Positions 1 to 8,433 of a DNA stretch of 64,000 nucleotides are shown here, piece by piece; the first letter of the stretch is position 1; each line of letters begins with the position of its first letter. A program made the position numbers and the translations under genes. This DNA comes from CAWEBF01 sp963807235 (GTDB taxonomy: Bacteria; Acidobacteriota; Vicinamibacteria; Vicinamibacterales; UBA2999): assembly GCA_963807235.1 (NCBI GenBank), contig CAWEBF010000024.1, forward strand, positions 1 through 64,000. The letters run 5' to 3'. Below the pieces are notes generated by a model, which saw only the letters and a list, made by a program, of their open reading frames with translations, was not told the origin of the DNA and ran no database searches.

Positions 1-392
1 GCGAGGTGTGGACCGACGGCCGCGCGCTGCCGGGAATCGACGAAGTCGAGCCGACGTGGAACGGCTATTCAGTGGGGCGCTGGGAAGGGAATACTCTGGT
101 CGTGGACTCGGTGGGGTTCGACCCGCGCACCTGGCTCGATCACAACGGCTACCCGCACAGCGACCAGATGCGGCTGCAGGAGCGCTACCGGCTGGTGGAC
201 GCCGAGACGCTGGAACTGCGCATGACGATCACCGATTCGGAGTATTACGCGCAGCCCTTCCAGAGCGACGTGAAGCTGTTTCGCCGGGATCGCGAGAACG
301 AAAAAGCCTGGGACGAGCAGATCTACTGCGTTCCTTCAGAGGAACAGCGCTTCAACCGGCTGATCCGCGACGGCGGAGTGGGCAAGAATTAG
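1..392 (+). CDS. C-terminal part of a secreted hypothetical protein (RWEGNTLVV family)
   Basis: The frame is open from base 3, so the gene starts left of the window; about 130 C-terminal residues are present and end at TAG. The visible block YSVGRWEGNTLVVDS, followed by an RLQERYRLVDAETLELRMTI segment, matches equivalent blocks in four other proteins of this window (near 26.1, 28.1, 31.7 and 43.7 kb), for example RWEGDTLVVETTNF. This is therefore a paralog of an uncharacterised secreted family common, to my knowledge, in Acidobacteria. The function is unknown. The DoxX gene starts 4 bases after the stop, so the two are probably co-transcribed. Confidence 0.75.
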   Translation, partial: EVWTDGRALPGIDEVEPTWNGYSVGRWEGNTLVVDSVGFDPRTWLDHNGYPHSDQMRLQERYRLVDAETLELRMTITDSEYYAQPFQSDVKLFRRDRENEKAWDEQIYCVPSEEQRFNRLIRDGGVGKN

Positions 393-395
393 CGC

Positions 396-1232
396 GTGCC
401 GGTGTCGGCCTATACGCCCCACCTCCTGTGTCTCGTCCGAGTTGTCGCCGGGCTGCTGTTCTTCCTGCACGGACTCGAGAAGCTTGCGGGATTCGCCGGC
501 GCACGGCCGGAGCCGACGCTCTGGGGCATCCGGGGCGTGGGAGGAATCCTCGAGGCGTTCGGGGGGCCGCTGCTAGCGGTCGGCCTGTTCACCAGGCCGA
601 CCGCCTTCATCCTCAGCGGCGAGATGGCGGTCGCCTATTTCCGTGCGTGGGCGCCACGCGGGTTCTTCCCGATCGCCAACGGTGGGGAAGAGGCGACGAT
701 GAACGCCTTCATCTTCCTGTGGCTGGTGGCGGCGGGTGCCGGTGCCTGGAGCCTCGACGCGATCATCCAGCGCCGCCGCGGTCTGGGTGCGCTGGGCCGC
801 CGCGTCGCCGCGTGGGAACCGCAGCTTCGCTCGGTGCTGAGGCTCATCCTCGGCTTCCTGATCACGCTGCACGGCATTCGGAAGGTGTTCGAGGTGCTGC
901 CGTCGGTGGCGGGCCGGCGCGGTGCGCCGCCGTTGGCGCTCGACTCGTTGCCGGCGATCACGGGCTATATCGAACTGGTGGCCGGCCCACTCCTGATGTT
1001 GGGGCTGTTCGTACGGCAGACCGCGCTGGTGGTGTCGGTGGAGGCCCTGCTGGCGTACGTGCTGATCGCGCAGCCGCGCGCGCTATGGCCGATCCGGAAC
1101 GGCGGCATCGAAGCACTCCTGTATTTCGCCATGCTGCTGTACTTTGCCGCGGCGGGCGCCGGCGCGTGGAGCCTGGATGCACAGCGGTCGAGCGCCGCAG
1201 CGGTGGCATCACCGAAACCGCGGGTCGCTTGA
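396..1232 (+). CDS. DoxX-family membrane protein with two tandem DoxX units
   Basis: A 278-residue hydrophobic protein. It has two internally similar halves: residues about 8-125 (RVVAGLLFFLHGLEKLAGF) and about 145-265 (RLILGFLITLHGIRKVFEV). Each half has roughly four membrane segments and the HGLxK/HGIRK signature of the DoxX family, so this is a duplicated-domain member with about eight predicted membrane helices. DoxX proteins are linked to thiosulfate:quinone oxidoreductase or redox functions, but the substrate here cannot be read from sequence. The GTG start was chosen because it lies 4 bases after the preceding stop and directly before the first hydrophobic segment. Confidence 0.85.
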   Translation: MPVSAYTPHLLCLVRVVAGLLFFLHGLEKLAGFAGARPEPTLWGIRGVGGILEAFGGPLLAVGLFTRPTAFILSGEMAVAYFRAWAPRGFFPIANGGEEATMNAFIFLWLVAAGAGAWSLDAIIQRRRGLGALGRRVAAWEPQLRSVLRLILGFLITLHGIRKVFEVLPSVAGRRGAPPLALDSLPAITGYIELVAGPLLMLGLFVRQTALVVSVEALLAYVLIAQPRALWPIRNGGIEALLYFAMLLYFAAAGAGAWSLDAQRSSAAAVASPKPRVA

Positions 1233-1251
1233 CACTTCGAGGATGAAACCA

Positions 1252-2259
1252 ATGATGAGCATGCGCTTCAAGACCGGTTCGCTGTTCACGCTGACGTTCC
1301 TGGTTGTCGCCGGGACACTGCACGGCCAGGCGCCCCAGGCGCCCGCGGTGCCGCCCAAGCCGGATACGCCCGCGGTGACGCAGCACATCGACCTGGCCCG
1401 GAAGGCGGCCGGGACCGAGTGGACCCAGGCCGTCGACTTCATCTGCAAGGTCAACCCCGATCGCGCTAACCGGGTCGACGATCCGCTGATCGCGCCAACG
1501 AAGATTTTCGACAACGTCTACGCCATCGGGAGAACCGGGACCGTCGTCCATGCGATCACCACCTCGGCGGGCATCGTGCTCATCGACGCCGGCTACGCGG
1601 ACCAACTCGAGACCGTGCTGCTGCCAGGCCTGAAGGCGGTCGGCCTGGACCCGAACAACGTCCGGTACATCCTGCTCGGCCACGGTCATGGCGACCACTT
1701 CGGCGGCGCCGCCTACTTCCAGGACAAGGGCGCGCGCGTGGTCCTGTCGGCCGCCGATTGGGATCTGATGGAGGCCCCGGCCCCCGCGCGCGGCGGGGGA
1801 GCGCCGGCGCCAGCCGCTCCCCGGCCGCCGAAGCGCGACATGATTGCGACCGAAGGCCAGGCCATCACCGTTGGGGACGTGTCCTTCACGCCGGTGGCGA
1901 TCCCGGGACATACGCCTGGCTCGATGGGTTACATCTTCCCGGTGAAGGACGGTGCTCGTACTCACATGGCAGGCCTCTTCGGCGGCTCGATCCTGATTCC
2001 GGGCCGCATCCCCGACGAGGGCCTGCTGCAGTACATCCGGTCGGTGGAGCACTTCGGCGAGACGGCCCGGAAGATGAACGTCGAAGTCGAACTGCAGAAC
2101 CACCCGCTCTACGACGGTCTGGAGGGCAAGCTCGAGCGGCTGAAGACGCGTCAGGCGGGGCAGGCCCATCCGTTCGTTGTGGGTCAGGCCTCGTATCAGC
2201 GCTTCCTGACGGTGATGACCGAGTGCACCCGGGCGCAGATCGAGCGGAGAAAGCTCTGA
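1252..2259 (+). CDS. Secreted metallo-beta-lactamase-fold hydrolase
   Basis: About 335 residues with an N-terminal signal peptide (hydrophobic stretch SLFTLTFLVVAGTLHGQ). The zinc-binding motif HGHGDH lies at about residues 144-149, and a later GHTPGSMGY supplies the third histidine region, so the enzyme is a periplasmic or exported MBL-fold hydrolase resembling subclass B3 beta-lactamases. The domain is interrupted by an Ala/Pro/Gly-rich insert near residues 180-195. ATG 1252 was chosen because GAGG (1239-1242) lies 9 bases upstream; ATG 1243 and 1255 are alternatives. Whether it degrades beta-lactams or another ester or amide cannot be decided from sequence. Confidence 0.85.
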   Translation: MMSMRFKTGSLFTLTFLVVAGTLHGQAPQAPAVPPKPDTPAVTQHIDLARKAAGTEWTQAVDFICKVNPDRANRVDDPLIAPTKIFDNVYAIGRTGTVVHAITTSAGIVLIDAGYADQLETVLLPGLKAVGLDPNNVRYILLGHGHGDHFGGAAYFQDKGARVVLSAADWDLMEAPAPARGGGAPAPAAPRPPKRDMIATEGQAITVGDVSFTPVAIPGHTPGSMGYIFPVKDGARTHMAGLFGGSILIPGRIPDEGLLQYIRSVEHFGETARKMNVEVELQNHPLYDGLEGKLERLKTRQAGQAHPFVVGQASYQRFLTVMTECTRAQIERRKL

Positions 2260-2278
2260 TGCTAATCTGCTGGGTGTC

Positions 2279-3106
2279 GTGTCCGTCCCCACTGTGACCC
2301 AGCGCCGAACACGCGTGCCCGACCTGCGCGAGAAGAAACAGCGCGGCGAGAAGATCGTGATGCTGACCGCATACGACGCCACGATGGCGCGGCTGCTCGA
2401 CGCCGCCGGCGTCGAAGTGCTGCTCGTCGGCGACTCGGTGGGCGTGGTCGTGCTCGGCTACGAACACACGCTGCCCGTCACGCTCGACGACATGCTGCAC
2501 CACACACGGGCCGTGGCGCGGGGCGCGACCCGTGCTCTGGTTGTGGCCGACATGCCGTTCATGACGTATCAGGTGAGCGTCGAGGAAGCGGTCCGCAACG
2601 CGGGCCGGCTTCTGCAGGCGGGAGCCGCGGCGGTCAAAGTCGAAGGCGGGAGCGCCATCACCGGCGCGGTACGTCGGATGACCGAGGTTGGGATCCCCGT
2701 GATGGGGCACATCGGGCTGCAGCCCCAGTCGGTGCACCAGGTGGGCGGCTATCGCCGCCAGGCGTCGCGCCCGGAGGATGTGGACGCGCTGATGGAAGAG
2801 GCGCAGGCGCTCGAGCGGGCAGGCGTGTTCGCCATCGTGCTGGAAGCCATTCCCGCCGAAGCCGCCCGGCGCGTGACCGAGGCGGTGGCAGTGCCGACCA
2901 TCGGTATCGGCGCCGGTCCCGGCTGCGACGGGCAGGTGCTCGTGAGCCACGACATGCTGGGCCTGTTCGATGGACACATCCCGTCGTTCGTCAAGCAGTA
3001 CGCGCACCTGGGCGACGAAGTCGGGCGGGCAGCGCGCGCCTTCGTGCACGACGTCAAGGCCGGCCAGTTTCCCGAGGTACCGAGCCCGCTCGAACCGCGG
3101 CGCTGA
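2279..3106 (+). CDS. panB: 3-methyl-2-oxobutanoate hydroxymethyltransferase
   Basis: PanB transfers a hydroxymethyl group from 5,10-methylene-THF to alpha-ketoisovalerate, giving ketopantoate, the first committed step of pantothenate (CoA) synthesis in the cytoplasm. The 275-residue length is normal. Family blocks are clear: VLLVGDSVGVVVLGYEHT with the metal-binding Asp, TLDDMLHHTRAVARG, VKVEGG, GHIGLQPQSVHQVGG, ALVLEAIP-type ALER, and GIGAGPGCDGQVLVSHD. The start is GTG. panC follows after 27 bases on the same strand, so the two form a pantothenate operon. Confidence 0.97.
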   Translation: MSVPTVTQRRTRVPDLREKKQRGEKIVMLTAYDATMARLLDAAGVEVLLVGDSVGVVVLGYEHTLPVTLDDMLHHTRAVARGATRALVVADMPFMTYQVSVEEAVRNAGRLLQAGAAAVKVEGGSAITGAVRRMTEVGIPVMGHIGLQPQSVHQVGGYRRQASRPEDVDALMEEAQALERAGVFAIVLEAIPAEAARRVTEAVAVPTIGIGAGPGCDGQVLVSHDMLGLFDGHIPSFVKQYAHLGDEVGRAARAFVHDVKAGQFPEVPSPLEPRR

Positions 3107-3133
3107 ATCCGGGCGCGCCCGGACGGATCATCG

Positions 3134-3988
3134 ATGGCCCTGCACGTCCACGACGATATCGCCAGCCTCCGCGCGTCGCTTGCGACACGGAGGCCAGGCG
3201 GTACGATCGGTTTCGTGCCGACAATGGGGGCCCTGCACCCTGGACATGCCGCCTTGATGAATCGCGCGCGCCACGAGTGCGCCACCGTGGCCGTGAGCAT
3301 TTTCGTCAACCCGCTTCAGTTCGACCGGGCCGAGGATCTGGCCCGCTACCCCCGTCCGCTGGACGCCGATGTGGCGCTGTGCGAGCGGCTTGGCGTGGAC
3401 ATCGTCTTTGCGCCCCCGCCGGAAGTCATGTACCCGCAACCGCCGCAGTGCACCGTCGCCGTGGGCCAGATGGCCGACCATCTCTGCGGCGCGTTTCGAC
3501 CGGGGCACTTCGCCGGCGTGGCGACGGTTGTCGTGAAGCTGTTGAACATCGTGCAGCCCGATGTCGCCTACTTCGGGGAGAAGGACGCGCAGCAGCTCGC
3601 CATCGTGCGTCGTGTGGTGGCCGACCTCGACATGCTGGTGAGGATCGCAGCGGTTGAAACCGTGCGGGAGTCGGACGGCCTCGCCATCAGCTCGCGAAAC
3701 CAGCATCTGAGCAGCGAGGAGCGGCGGCTGGCGCCGCTCCTCTTTCACGCGTTGCGCGCCGTGCGCGACGAGGTGGCCAGTGGCACGACCGACCCGGCGC
3801 TGGCGCTCGCCCGCGGTGCCGCCGTGGTTCCCGACGACAGCCGGCTGCGCCTCGAGTACCTGGAGGTCGTGGAGCCCGCCAGCTTCGAGCCAGTCGACCG
3901 CATCACCGGGCCGGTCATCGCGGCCGGTGCCTTGTGGGTCGGCAGTACCCGGCTGATCGATAATCTGCTCTCCACCCCACCCCTATGA
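3134..3988 (+). CDS. panC: Pantothenate synthetase (pantoate--beta-alanine ligase)
   Basis: ATP-dependent ligase joining pantoate and beta-alanine to give pantothenate. The 284-residue protein has the nucleotidyltransferase HxGH motif in TMGALHPGHAALM (about residues 31-43). It also has NPLQFDRAEDLARYPR, the GHFAGVATVVVKLLNIVQPD block, YFGEKDAQQL, and the KMSKS-equivalent AISSRNQHLS. All family landmarks are present in order and uninterrupted. Its TGA overlaps the ATG of the next gene by four bases (ATGA), which suggests translational coupling. Confidence 0.97.
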   Translation: MALHVHDDIASLRASLATRRPGGTIGFVPTMGALHPGHAALMNRARHECATVAVSIFVNPLQFDRAEDLARYPRPLDADVALCERLGVDIVFAPPPEVMYPQPPQCTVAVGQMADHLCGAFRPGHFAGVATVVVKLLNIVQPDVAYFGEKDAQQLAIVRRVVADLDMLVRIAAVETVRESDGLAISSRNQHLSSEERRLAPLLFHALRAVRDEVASGTTDPALALARGAAVVPDDSRLRLEYLEVVEPASFEPVDRITGPVIAAGALWVGSTRLIDNLLSTPPL

Positions 3989-4821
3989 AACCGTTGCGCG
4001 CTGTCGATGTCATTCACGCCGTCGGCGTCGCTGGCCGCGCGGTGCTCGACAGCCGGCGCGCCCGCATCCTTCCCCACATGCTGAACTCGGCGGGCAGTGT
4101 CGCCGCCGAGTGGTACGTCGAGTCGCTCTGGCACTACCTGTCGAAGCGCTCGCTGCTGCAGGGTGTGAGCGCCATCGATGTCGAGTTCGAGCAGCCGGCA
4201 ATGCTTGCCGACCGGCAGGTGTTCTTCTCGCTGCCGCGGCCCGAGGCGGACGATCTGGTGATGGACTTCCACGTGCTGCGCCAGCCAGCCAGTGGTGGCC
4301 GCAAGGCGCCGGTGCCGGTGGCACGAATCAGGATCCACCGCGCCAGGCGGCGACGCCTGCCCGCGGACGTGCCCGATCCGCCCCACCATCCGTACGGCAT
4401 CGAGGTCCGCGCGCGCCATCTCAACGAGGCGAAGCAGGTTTCGTGGCACACCATCATCTCGATGGCCATGGACGTGGCCCGCCGCGGGGCACAGTTCGCC
4501 GACTCCGCCGTCTACGAGCAATTCGATCCCACGCGGCTGTACGTGGTGCCGCGTTTCACGTTCACGCCGCTGGCCCACGCGGCGGCTCAGGCCAACCTGT
4601 TCGTTTACCCGGAGTTCTCGCTCGAACAGCCCTGGGTGCCCGGCAGGACGTCGGCATCCGCGCGCGTGATCATCTGGGCGGTCGCGCAGGAGGACCCATG
4701 GCCGCTGGCTTCAACGGAGGTCACCGTGGTCCGCACCAGTCTCGTTGGTGGAGTGAGGAAGGCCGTAGACGAGCGCGGCGCGACGGCCCCGAAAGGCTCG
4801 AGGCGCACTCCGGCACGATGA
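3985..4821 (+). CDS. Unrecognised protein translationally coupled to panC
   Basis: A 278-residue protein whose ATG overlaps the panC stop (ATGA). No signal peptide or membrane segment is evident. It is rich in Arg and Val, with a conserved-looking middle (EVRARHLNEAKQVSWHTIIS) and a C-terminal basic tail. The pattern of aromatic beta strands (RLYVVPRFTFTPLAHAAAQ, FVYPEFSLEQPW) is loosely reminiscent of hot-dog acyl-binding folds, but I cannot assign a family. Position alone suggests a role near pantothenate/CoA or acyl metabolism, which is inference. A twin-hairpin repeat follows the stop. Confidence 0.6.
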   Translation: MKPLRAVDVIHAVGVAGRAVLDSRRARILPHMLNSAGSVAAEWYVESLWHYLSKRSLLQGVSAIDVEFEQPAMLADRQVFFSLPRPEADDLVMDFHVLRQPASGGRKAPVPVARIRIHRARRRRLPADVPDPPHHPYGIEVRARHLNEAKQVSWHTIISMAMDVARRGAQFADSAVYEQFDPTRLYVVPRFTFTPLAHAAAQANLFVYPEFSLEQPWVPGRTSASARVIIWAVAQEDPWPLASTEVTVVRTSLVGGVRKAVDERGATAPKGSRRTPAR

Positions 4822-4824
4822 CCT

Positions 4825-4880
4825 GGCGAGGCTCCGCCTCGCTAGTCCAGTGTCTGCTTGCCCGCACTTCGTGCGGGCGG
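4825..4880. repeat. Twin-hairpin intergenic repeat, copy A
   Basis: This copy consists of hairpin GCGAGGC-tcc-GCCTCGC (4826-4842), a core CAGTGTCT (4848-4855), and hairpin CCCGCAC-ttc-GTGCGGG (4861-4877). Read on the minus strand the order is GC hairpin, AGACACTG core, then the CTAGCGAGGC hairpin, as in the copies at 23.27, 51.35, 57.69 and 63.15 kb. It fills the gap between two convergent genes and could also act as a bidirectional terminator, although no U-tract is present. Confidence 0.8.
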
Positions 4881-4882
4881 AG

Positions 4883-6473
4883 TTACTTGAAACAGGGCCA
4901 GCCCGTTTCGGGATCGCGCGCCGACACGGTCAGCGTGGTGTCGAACAGAACCTGGATGCTGGTGCCTGCGTCTTCGCCGTATGTGCCCAGCGGCGCGTAG
5001 CGGCCGCTCACGTAGGCCGCCAGCAGCGGAAATCCCTGCGCGAAATTGCCGGCGTAGGACTCCCCGGGTATCAGGGCCAGGGGCACGACCTGCCGCCCCA
5101 GCCGCTCCAGCGCCTGTCGCTGGTACGCCTCGGAGTCGTAGTAGCCGCCCAGAAACGCGGGCATGCCGCCCGCAAAGGCCCGCCGGGCGAAGACCGGCAC
5201 CTCGGCGATGTTGCCGACGGCCAGCAACCGGTGCTCGGGCCTGGTGCACCGATCGACGTACGCGTAGAACGGCACCAGTGCCACGGCCGCACGGCTTGGC
5301 AGCTGCCCCTCCGCGTGTCGCGCCTTCAGCGCCGAGCGGGTCGAGGAGAGCGTTTCCCGCCAGCTGATGCCCTCGTCCAGGAGCCCCGTCCGGTCGAGTT
5401 CTTCGCCAATGCGGCCCACCGACAACACCGAGGCGGCGACGGCAACGAGCAGCAGCGCCGAGAGGGGACCCCGAATCCACCGATGCCGAGCGCGCCACGC
5501 GTACGCCATCAGCCACGAGCCGACGACGACGGCTGGCACGATCGCGTCGGGCAGGCGAGTGTGGAAGGGGCTGCGAAGGAACGTCCAGTTGACCAGGAAC
5601 GCGACGACGAGAATCGGCACCAGACGCGCCACCGTCGACCCGCTGTCTTCACGGTGGCGGCGGAGCAGGAGCAGCAACGCAGCGAGCGCCGGGATGGCCC
5701 AGGTACTCGTAGATCATCAGCGCCTGGAACGGCTCCTCGAACGACGCGGGCCAGGCCAGCTCCTGGCGTCTCAATTCGGCCGCACGGAACTCCAGCCCCG
5801 TCTGCAAGTACGCCCACACGCCGCCGTTGACCTGCACATACACCAGATACGGAACCGCAAGGAGCACGACGAATCCGACCAGCAGCGCCGATCGACGGAG
5901 CCGCGCCGCCCACGGCAAGGGCGGCCCGGCCAGCCACGCCGCCAGCACTCCGGCGACGCCCAGGTAGATGCCATGGTCGTGGCGAAACAGGAAGCCGGCG
6001 ACGATGCAGACCGCCAGGGCGAACAGGCGACCCGTAGTCGGGCGGGTCACGAATCGCTGCAGCAGGAAGAACGCCGCCGCATAGACCAGCAGCTTCGGGT
6101 AGCCGTACGTGCGAGGCACGATTGCCACTTCGAGCACCGCGGCCAGCACGGCCAGCACGCGTGAGCCCGTGAGCTCCTTCACCGCCAGGGCGGTCAGCAC
6201 CGCCGCCAGCGCGAACGCCAGCGACACCAGCACCGCCTCAGCGAAGAGCGTCTGCCCCAGAAGCAGCTGCGCGAGCGCCGCCGCGCCGTACATCAAGGGA
6301 AAGCCGGGATCCAGGAAGTCACGCGTTGGCCAGTCGCCTTGGAGGATCTGCTGCGCGCCGGCCAGGAACAGGAAGTGGTCGTTGGGAAAGCCGCCGGCCA
6401 GGTGCCCGAAGCGGAAGATCGCCGTCAGCAGGAACAGCGCGACCAGACAGGCGGCAAAGATCGTCGTTTTCAA
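4883..6473 (-). CDS. GT-C-fold membrane glycosyltransferase (frameshifted)
   Basis: Together the two frames encode about 529 residues of a polytopic protein with roughly ten hydrophobic segments. The N-terminal loop holds FPNDHFLFLAGAQ and the TRDFLDPGFPLMY block, typical of the PMT/ArnT-like GT-C superfamily that transfers sugars from polyprenyl-phosphate donors on the outer face of the inner membrane. The TTG start overlaps the stop of the upstream GT2 gene (TTGA), so the pair is coupled: GT2 makes the lipid-linked sugar and GT-C uses it. One base too many (or two missing) at about 5693-5697 breaks the frame between YEYLG and IPALAALLLLL. The frame is otherwise clean on both sides, so sequencing error is likely. 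Confidence 0.75.
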
Positions 6474-7402
6474 GGTGGCGGAAAACGCGCAACCTGCGCG
6501 ATGAGATATCCCGGCCGCCCGCGCGTCGTCTGCAGAATCAGCCAGACGTACTGGCCCAGGATCCCGAGTCCCAGGCTCGTGATCGACCCGAAGAACATGA
6601 TGGCCAGAACGGTCGGTGCATAGCCGGGGACGGGGATCCGGCCGCTCAACGAGGCGACTATCAGCAGCACGGACACGAGGACCGCGCTCAGGGCGCCCAG
6701 GAACCCGACACCGAGCAACACACGAATCGGCAGATCGGTGAAGCTGAACACGCTCTCGAAGCCATAACGGAGCTTCTTCGCGAGCGTCCATGCACTGCGG
6801 CCACCGACCCGGGGCTGCCGGTCGTAGGGCACGTAGGCGCGGCGGAACCCCAGCCAGAAGAGCAGCGCAATCAGGTTGACCGTGGGCTCCTGGAGTTCCA
6901 GGAGGCGGTTGCGAACCACGCGCGCGCAGGCGAACGCGTGCACACCGCCCGGCGGCATCTCGGGCAGGACGAGGCGGCGGTACAGTGCCCAGAAGGCCCG
7001 CGACGTGACCTCGTCGAACCAGGGGTCGGCGCGGCTCGACCGAGTACCGAAGACGATGTCGGCATTCCCCTGCCGCAGGACGTCCAGGAACGTCAACGCC
7101 AGGTCGGCCGGCTCCTGGAGATCGGCCGGCAGCACCGCCATGTACTCACCCGAGGCTTGCTCGAGCCCGCAGCGCACGGCGTTGAACGCCCCGAAGTTCC
7201 TGCTGAGCGACACGACCACCGAGGGGAACGTCGCCGTGCGCAACGCCTGATGGAGGAGGTCGAGCAATCAATCGGGGCTCCCGTCAACGACGCAGACCAC
7301 TTCGAGCGGCAGCGGGCAGATCGCCGCGATCCGTTCCAGCTCTCGCACCAGCGAGTCGATGTTCTGCTCGTTCTTGTAGACAGGGATGACTATCGACAAC
7401 AT
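6470..7402 (-). CDS. GT2 polyprenyl-phosphate glycosyltransferase with an in-frame TGA
   Basis: Family 2 glycosyltransferase of the DPM1/ArnC/GtrB type, which makes polyprenyl-phosphate sugars at the inner membrane. It starts at ATG 7402 (MLSIVIPVYKNEQNI), runs through VVDGSPD, LSRNFGAFNAVRCGLEQASG and the catalytic-site block LPADLQEP, and ends with two C-terminal membrane helices. After VVDGSPD (codon 44) a TGA at 7268-7270 interrupts the frame, which then continues in phase as LLDLLHQALR. A CGA-to-TGA change or a read error would explain it; internal restart at TTG 7267 would lose the nucleotide-binding strand. It diverges from the GNAT gene and is coupled to the GT-C gene downstream. Confidence 0.75.
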
Positions 7403-7459
7403 GGCCGGTCGAGAAGCAGAAAACTGTATCATGTCGGCTCTGTGCGGGCCCAGCGGAGC

Positions 7460-8425
7460 GTGAAGGACCACGTGCTGTCGAAGGGGGAACGCGAGGACGT
7501 GCGCTCGCGGTTGCTCGAGAGCCTGCCATGGTCTCCCCTCGACTTCATCCGGGGTGTGTCGCCCGCGGGGGACCGCGCGGTCCACGTCGGGTCGCTTCTT
7601 CGCGACATCGATTCGGTCAACGACCTGCGGTTCGTCTGGCAGCTCGGCGCGGATGCCAACGTTGTCGTGTGCGCGGAGCGGCTGCCCTGGGACTCGGCCT
7701 TCTTCGGCTATGACGTCGCGCGGCTCCACGGCGTCTATCCGCTGCGGAAGGACGCCTATGCGCATGACGCCAACTATGCTCCAGCCGTCGAGGCCCTCTG
7801 TGGACTGGCCAGGGATCGAGGCATCCGCTACCTGTTGGCCGTCGTCGATGCACGCGACCAGGCGACGTCAAGGGCGCTGACCGGCGCCGGTTTCGGGCTC
7901 ATCGAGACGCGGCTCTACTACCACCAGCCGCTCCAGTCGTATCACTATCCGCGACGCTTTCGCTGCCGCCTCGCGACGCCCGACGACCTGGCGGCGCTGA
8001 CGGCCCTTGCGCGCGCGGCCGAGAACCCCTACGACCGCTTCAGTGCCGATCCGTTCATCGCCAGGGCGGACGTGGTGCGGCTGATCGACACCTGGGTCCG
8101 CGCGTCGATCGTCGAGGGGTTCGCCGACGCCACGATGATCCCCGACTCCGGCAGCCCTGCGGCCATGTGCACCGTGAAGTACCACGACGACAAGTCCGCC
8201 GCGTGGGGGACCTCGGTGGCCCAGCTGGTACTGGCGATGTCGGCTCCAGGAAAGGGGACCGCGTTCGTCGGGCTGATCTCCGAAATCAACTACCACCTCA
8301 AAGAGCGTGGCACCGGCCATCTCTTCTACACCACCCAGATCGCCAACCGGTCCATCGTCAGGGTAGGCGACCACCTCGGCTTCAAGCTGGGGCGGGGCGA
8401 GTACGTGTTTCGACTTCTCCTCTGA
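7460..8425 (+). CDS. GNAT-type N-acetyltransferase (WecD/RffC-like)
   Basis: About 321 residues. The N-terminal half contains CAERLPWDSAFFGYDVARL, the LPWDSxFFGY signature of dTDP-fucosamine/sugar-amine acetyltransferases (WecD type). The C-terminal half has the GNAT acetyl-CoA-binding region, ending in a beta strand VGDHLGFKLGRGEYVFRL. The start is uncertain: GTG codons at 7442, 7460 and 7472 are all in frame, and 7460 is a compromise with GGAG just upstream. It diverges from the glycosyltransferase pair with a gap of only about 40-70 bases, so they probably act on the same surface glycan. Confidence 0.75.
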   Translation: MKDHVLSKGEREDVRSRLLESLPWSPLDFIRGVSPAGDRAVHVGSLLRDIDSVNDLRFVWQLGADANVVVCAERLPWDSAFFGYDVARLHGVYPLRKDAYAHDANYAPAVEALCGLARDRGIRYLLAVVDARDQATSRALTGAGFGLIETRLYYHQPLQSYHYPRRFRCRLATPDDLAALTALARAAENPYDRFSADPFIARADVVRLIDTWVRASIVEGFADATMIPDSGSPAAMCTVKYHDDKSAAWGTSVAQLVLAMSAPGKGTAFVGLISEINYHLKERGTGHLFYTTQIANRSIVRVGDHLGFKLGRGEYVFRLLL

Positions 8426-8433
8426 GTCGACCA

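Noticed and set aside
958..2382. Long minus-strand open frame opposite the MBL-fold hydrolase and panB, and many similar long frames elsewhere
   Set aside because: High GC content leaves antisense frames open. They are Arg/His/Gly-rich, lack family motifs and overlap well-supported genes.
3985..4821. Gene after panC as panD or a CoA-pathway enzyme
   Set aside because: It lacks the PanD GS processing site and has twice its length; no CoA-pathway motif is visible.
4883..5677. Second half of the GT-C protein as a separate gene
   Set aside because: It would start at a TTG in the middle of a membrane helix (IPALAALLLLL); the sequence continues the upstream glycosyltransferase after a one-base shift.
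7268..7270. In-frame TGA as a selenocysteine codon
   Set aside because: The position is a linker after DGSPD where Arg or Ser/Thr is usual, not a redox site, and no SECIS-like hairpin is apparent just downstream.
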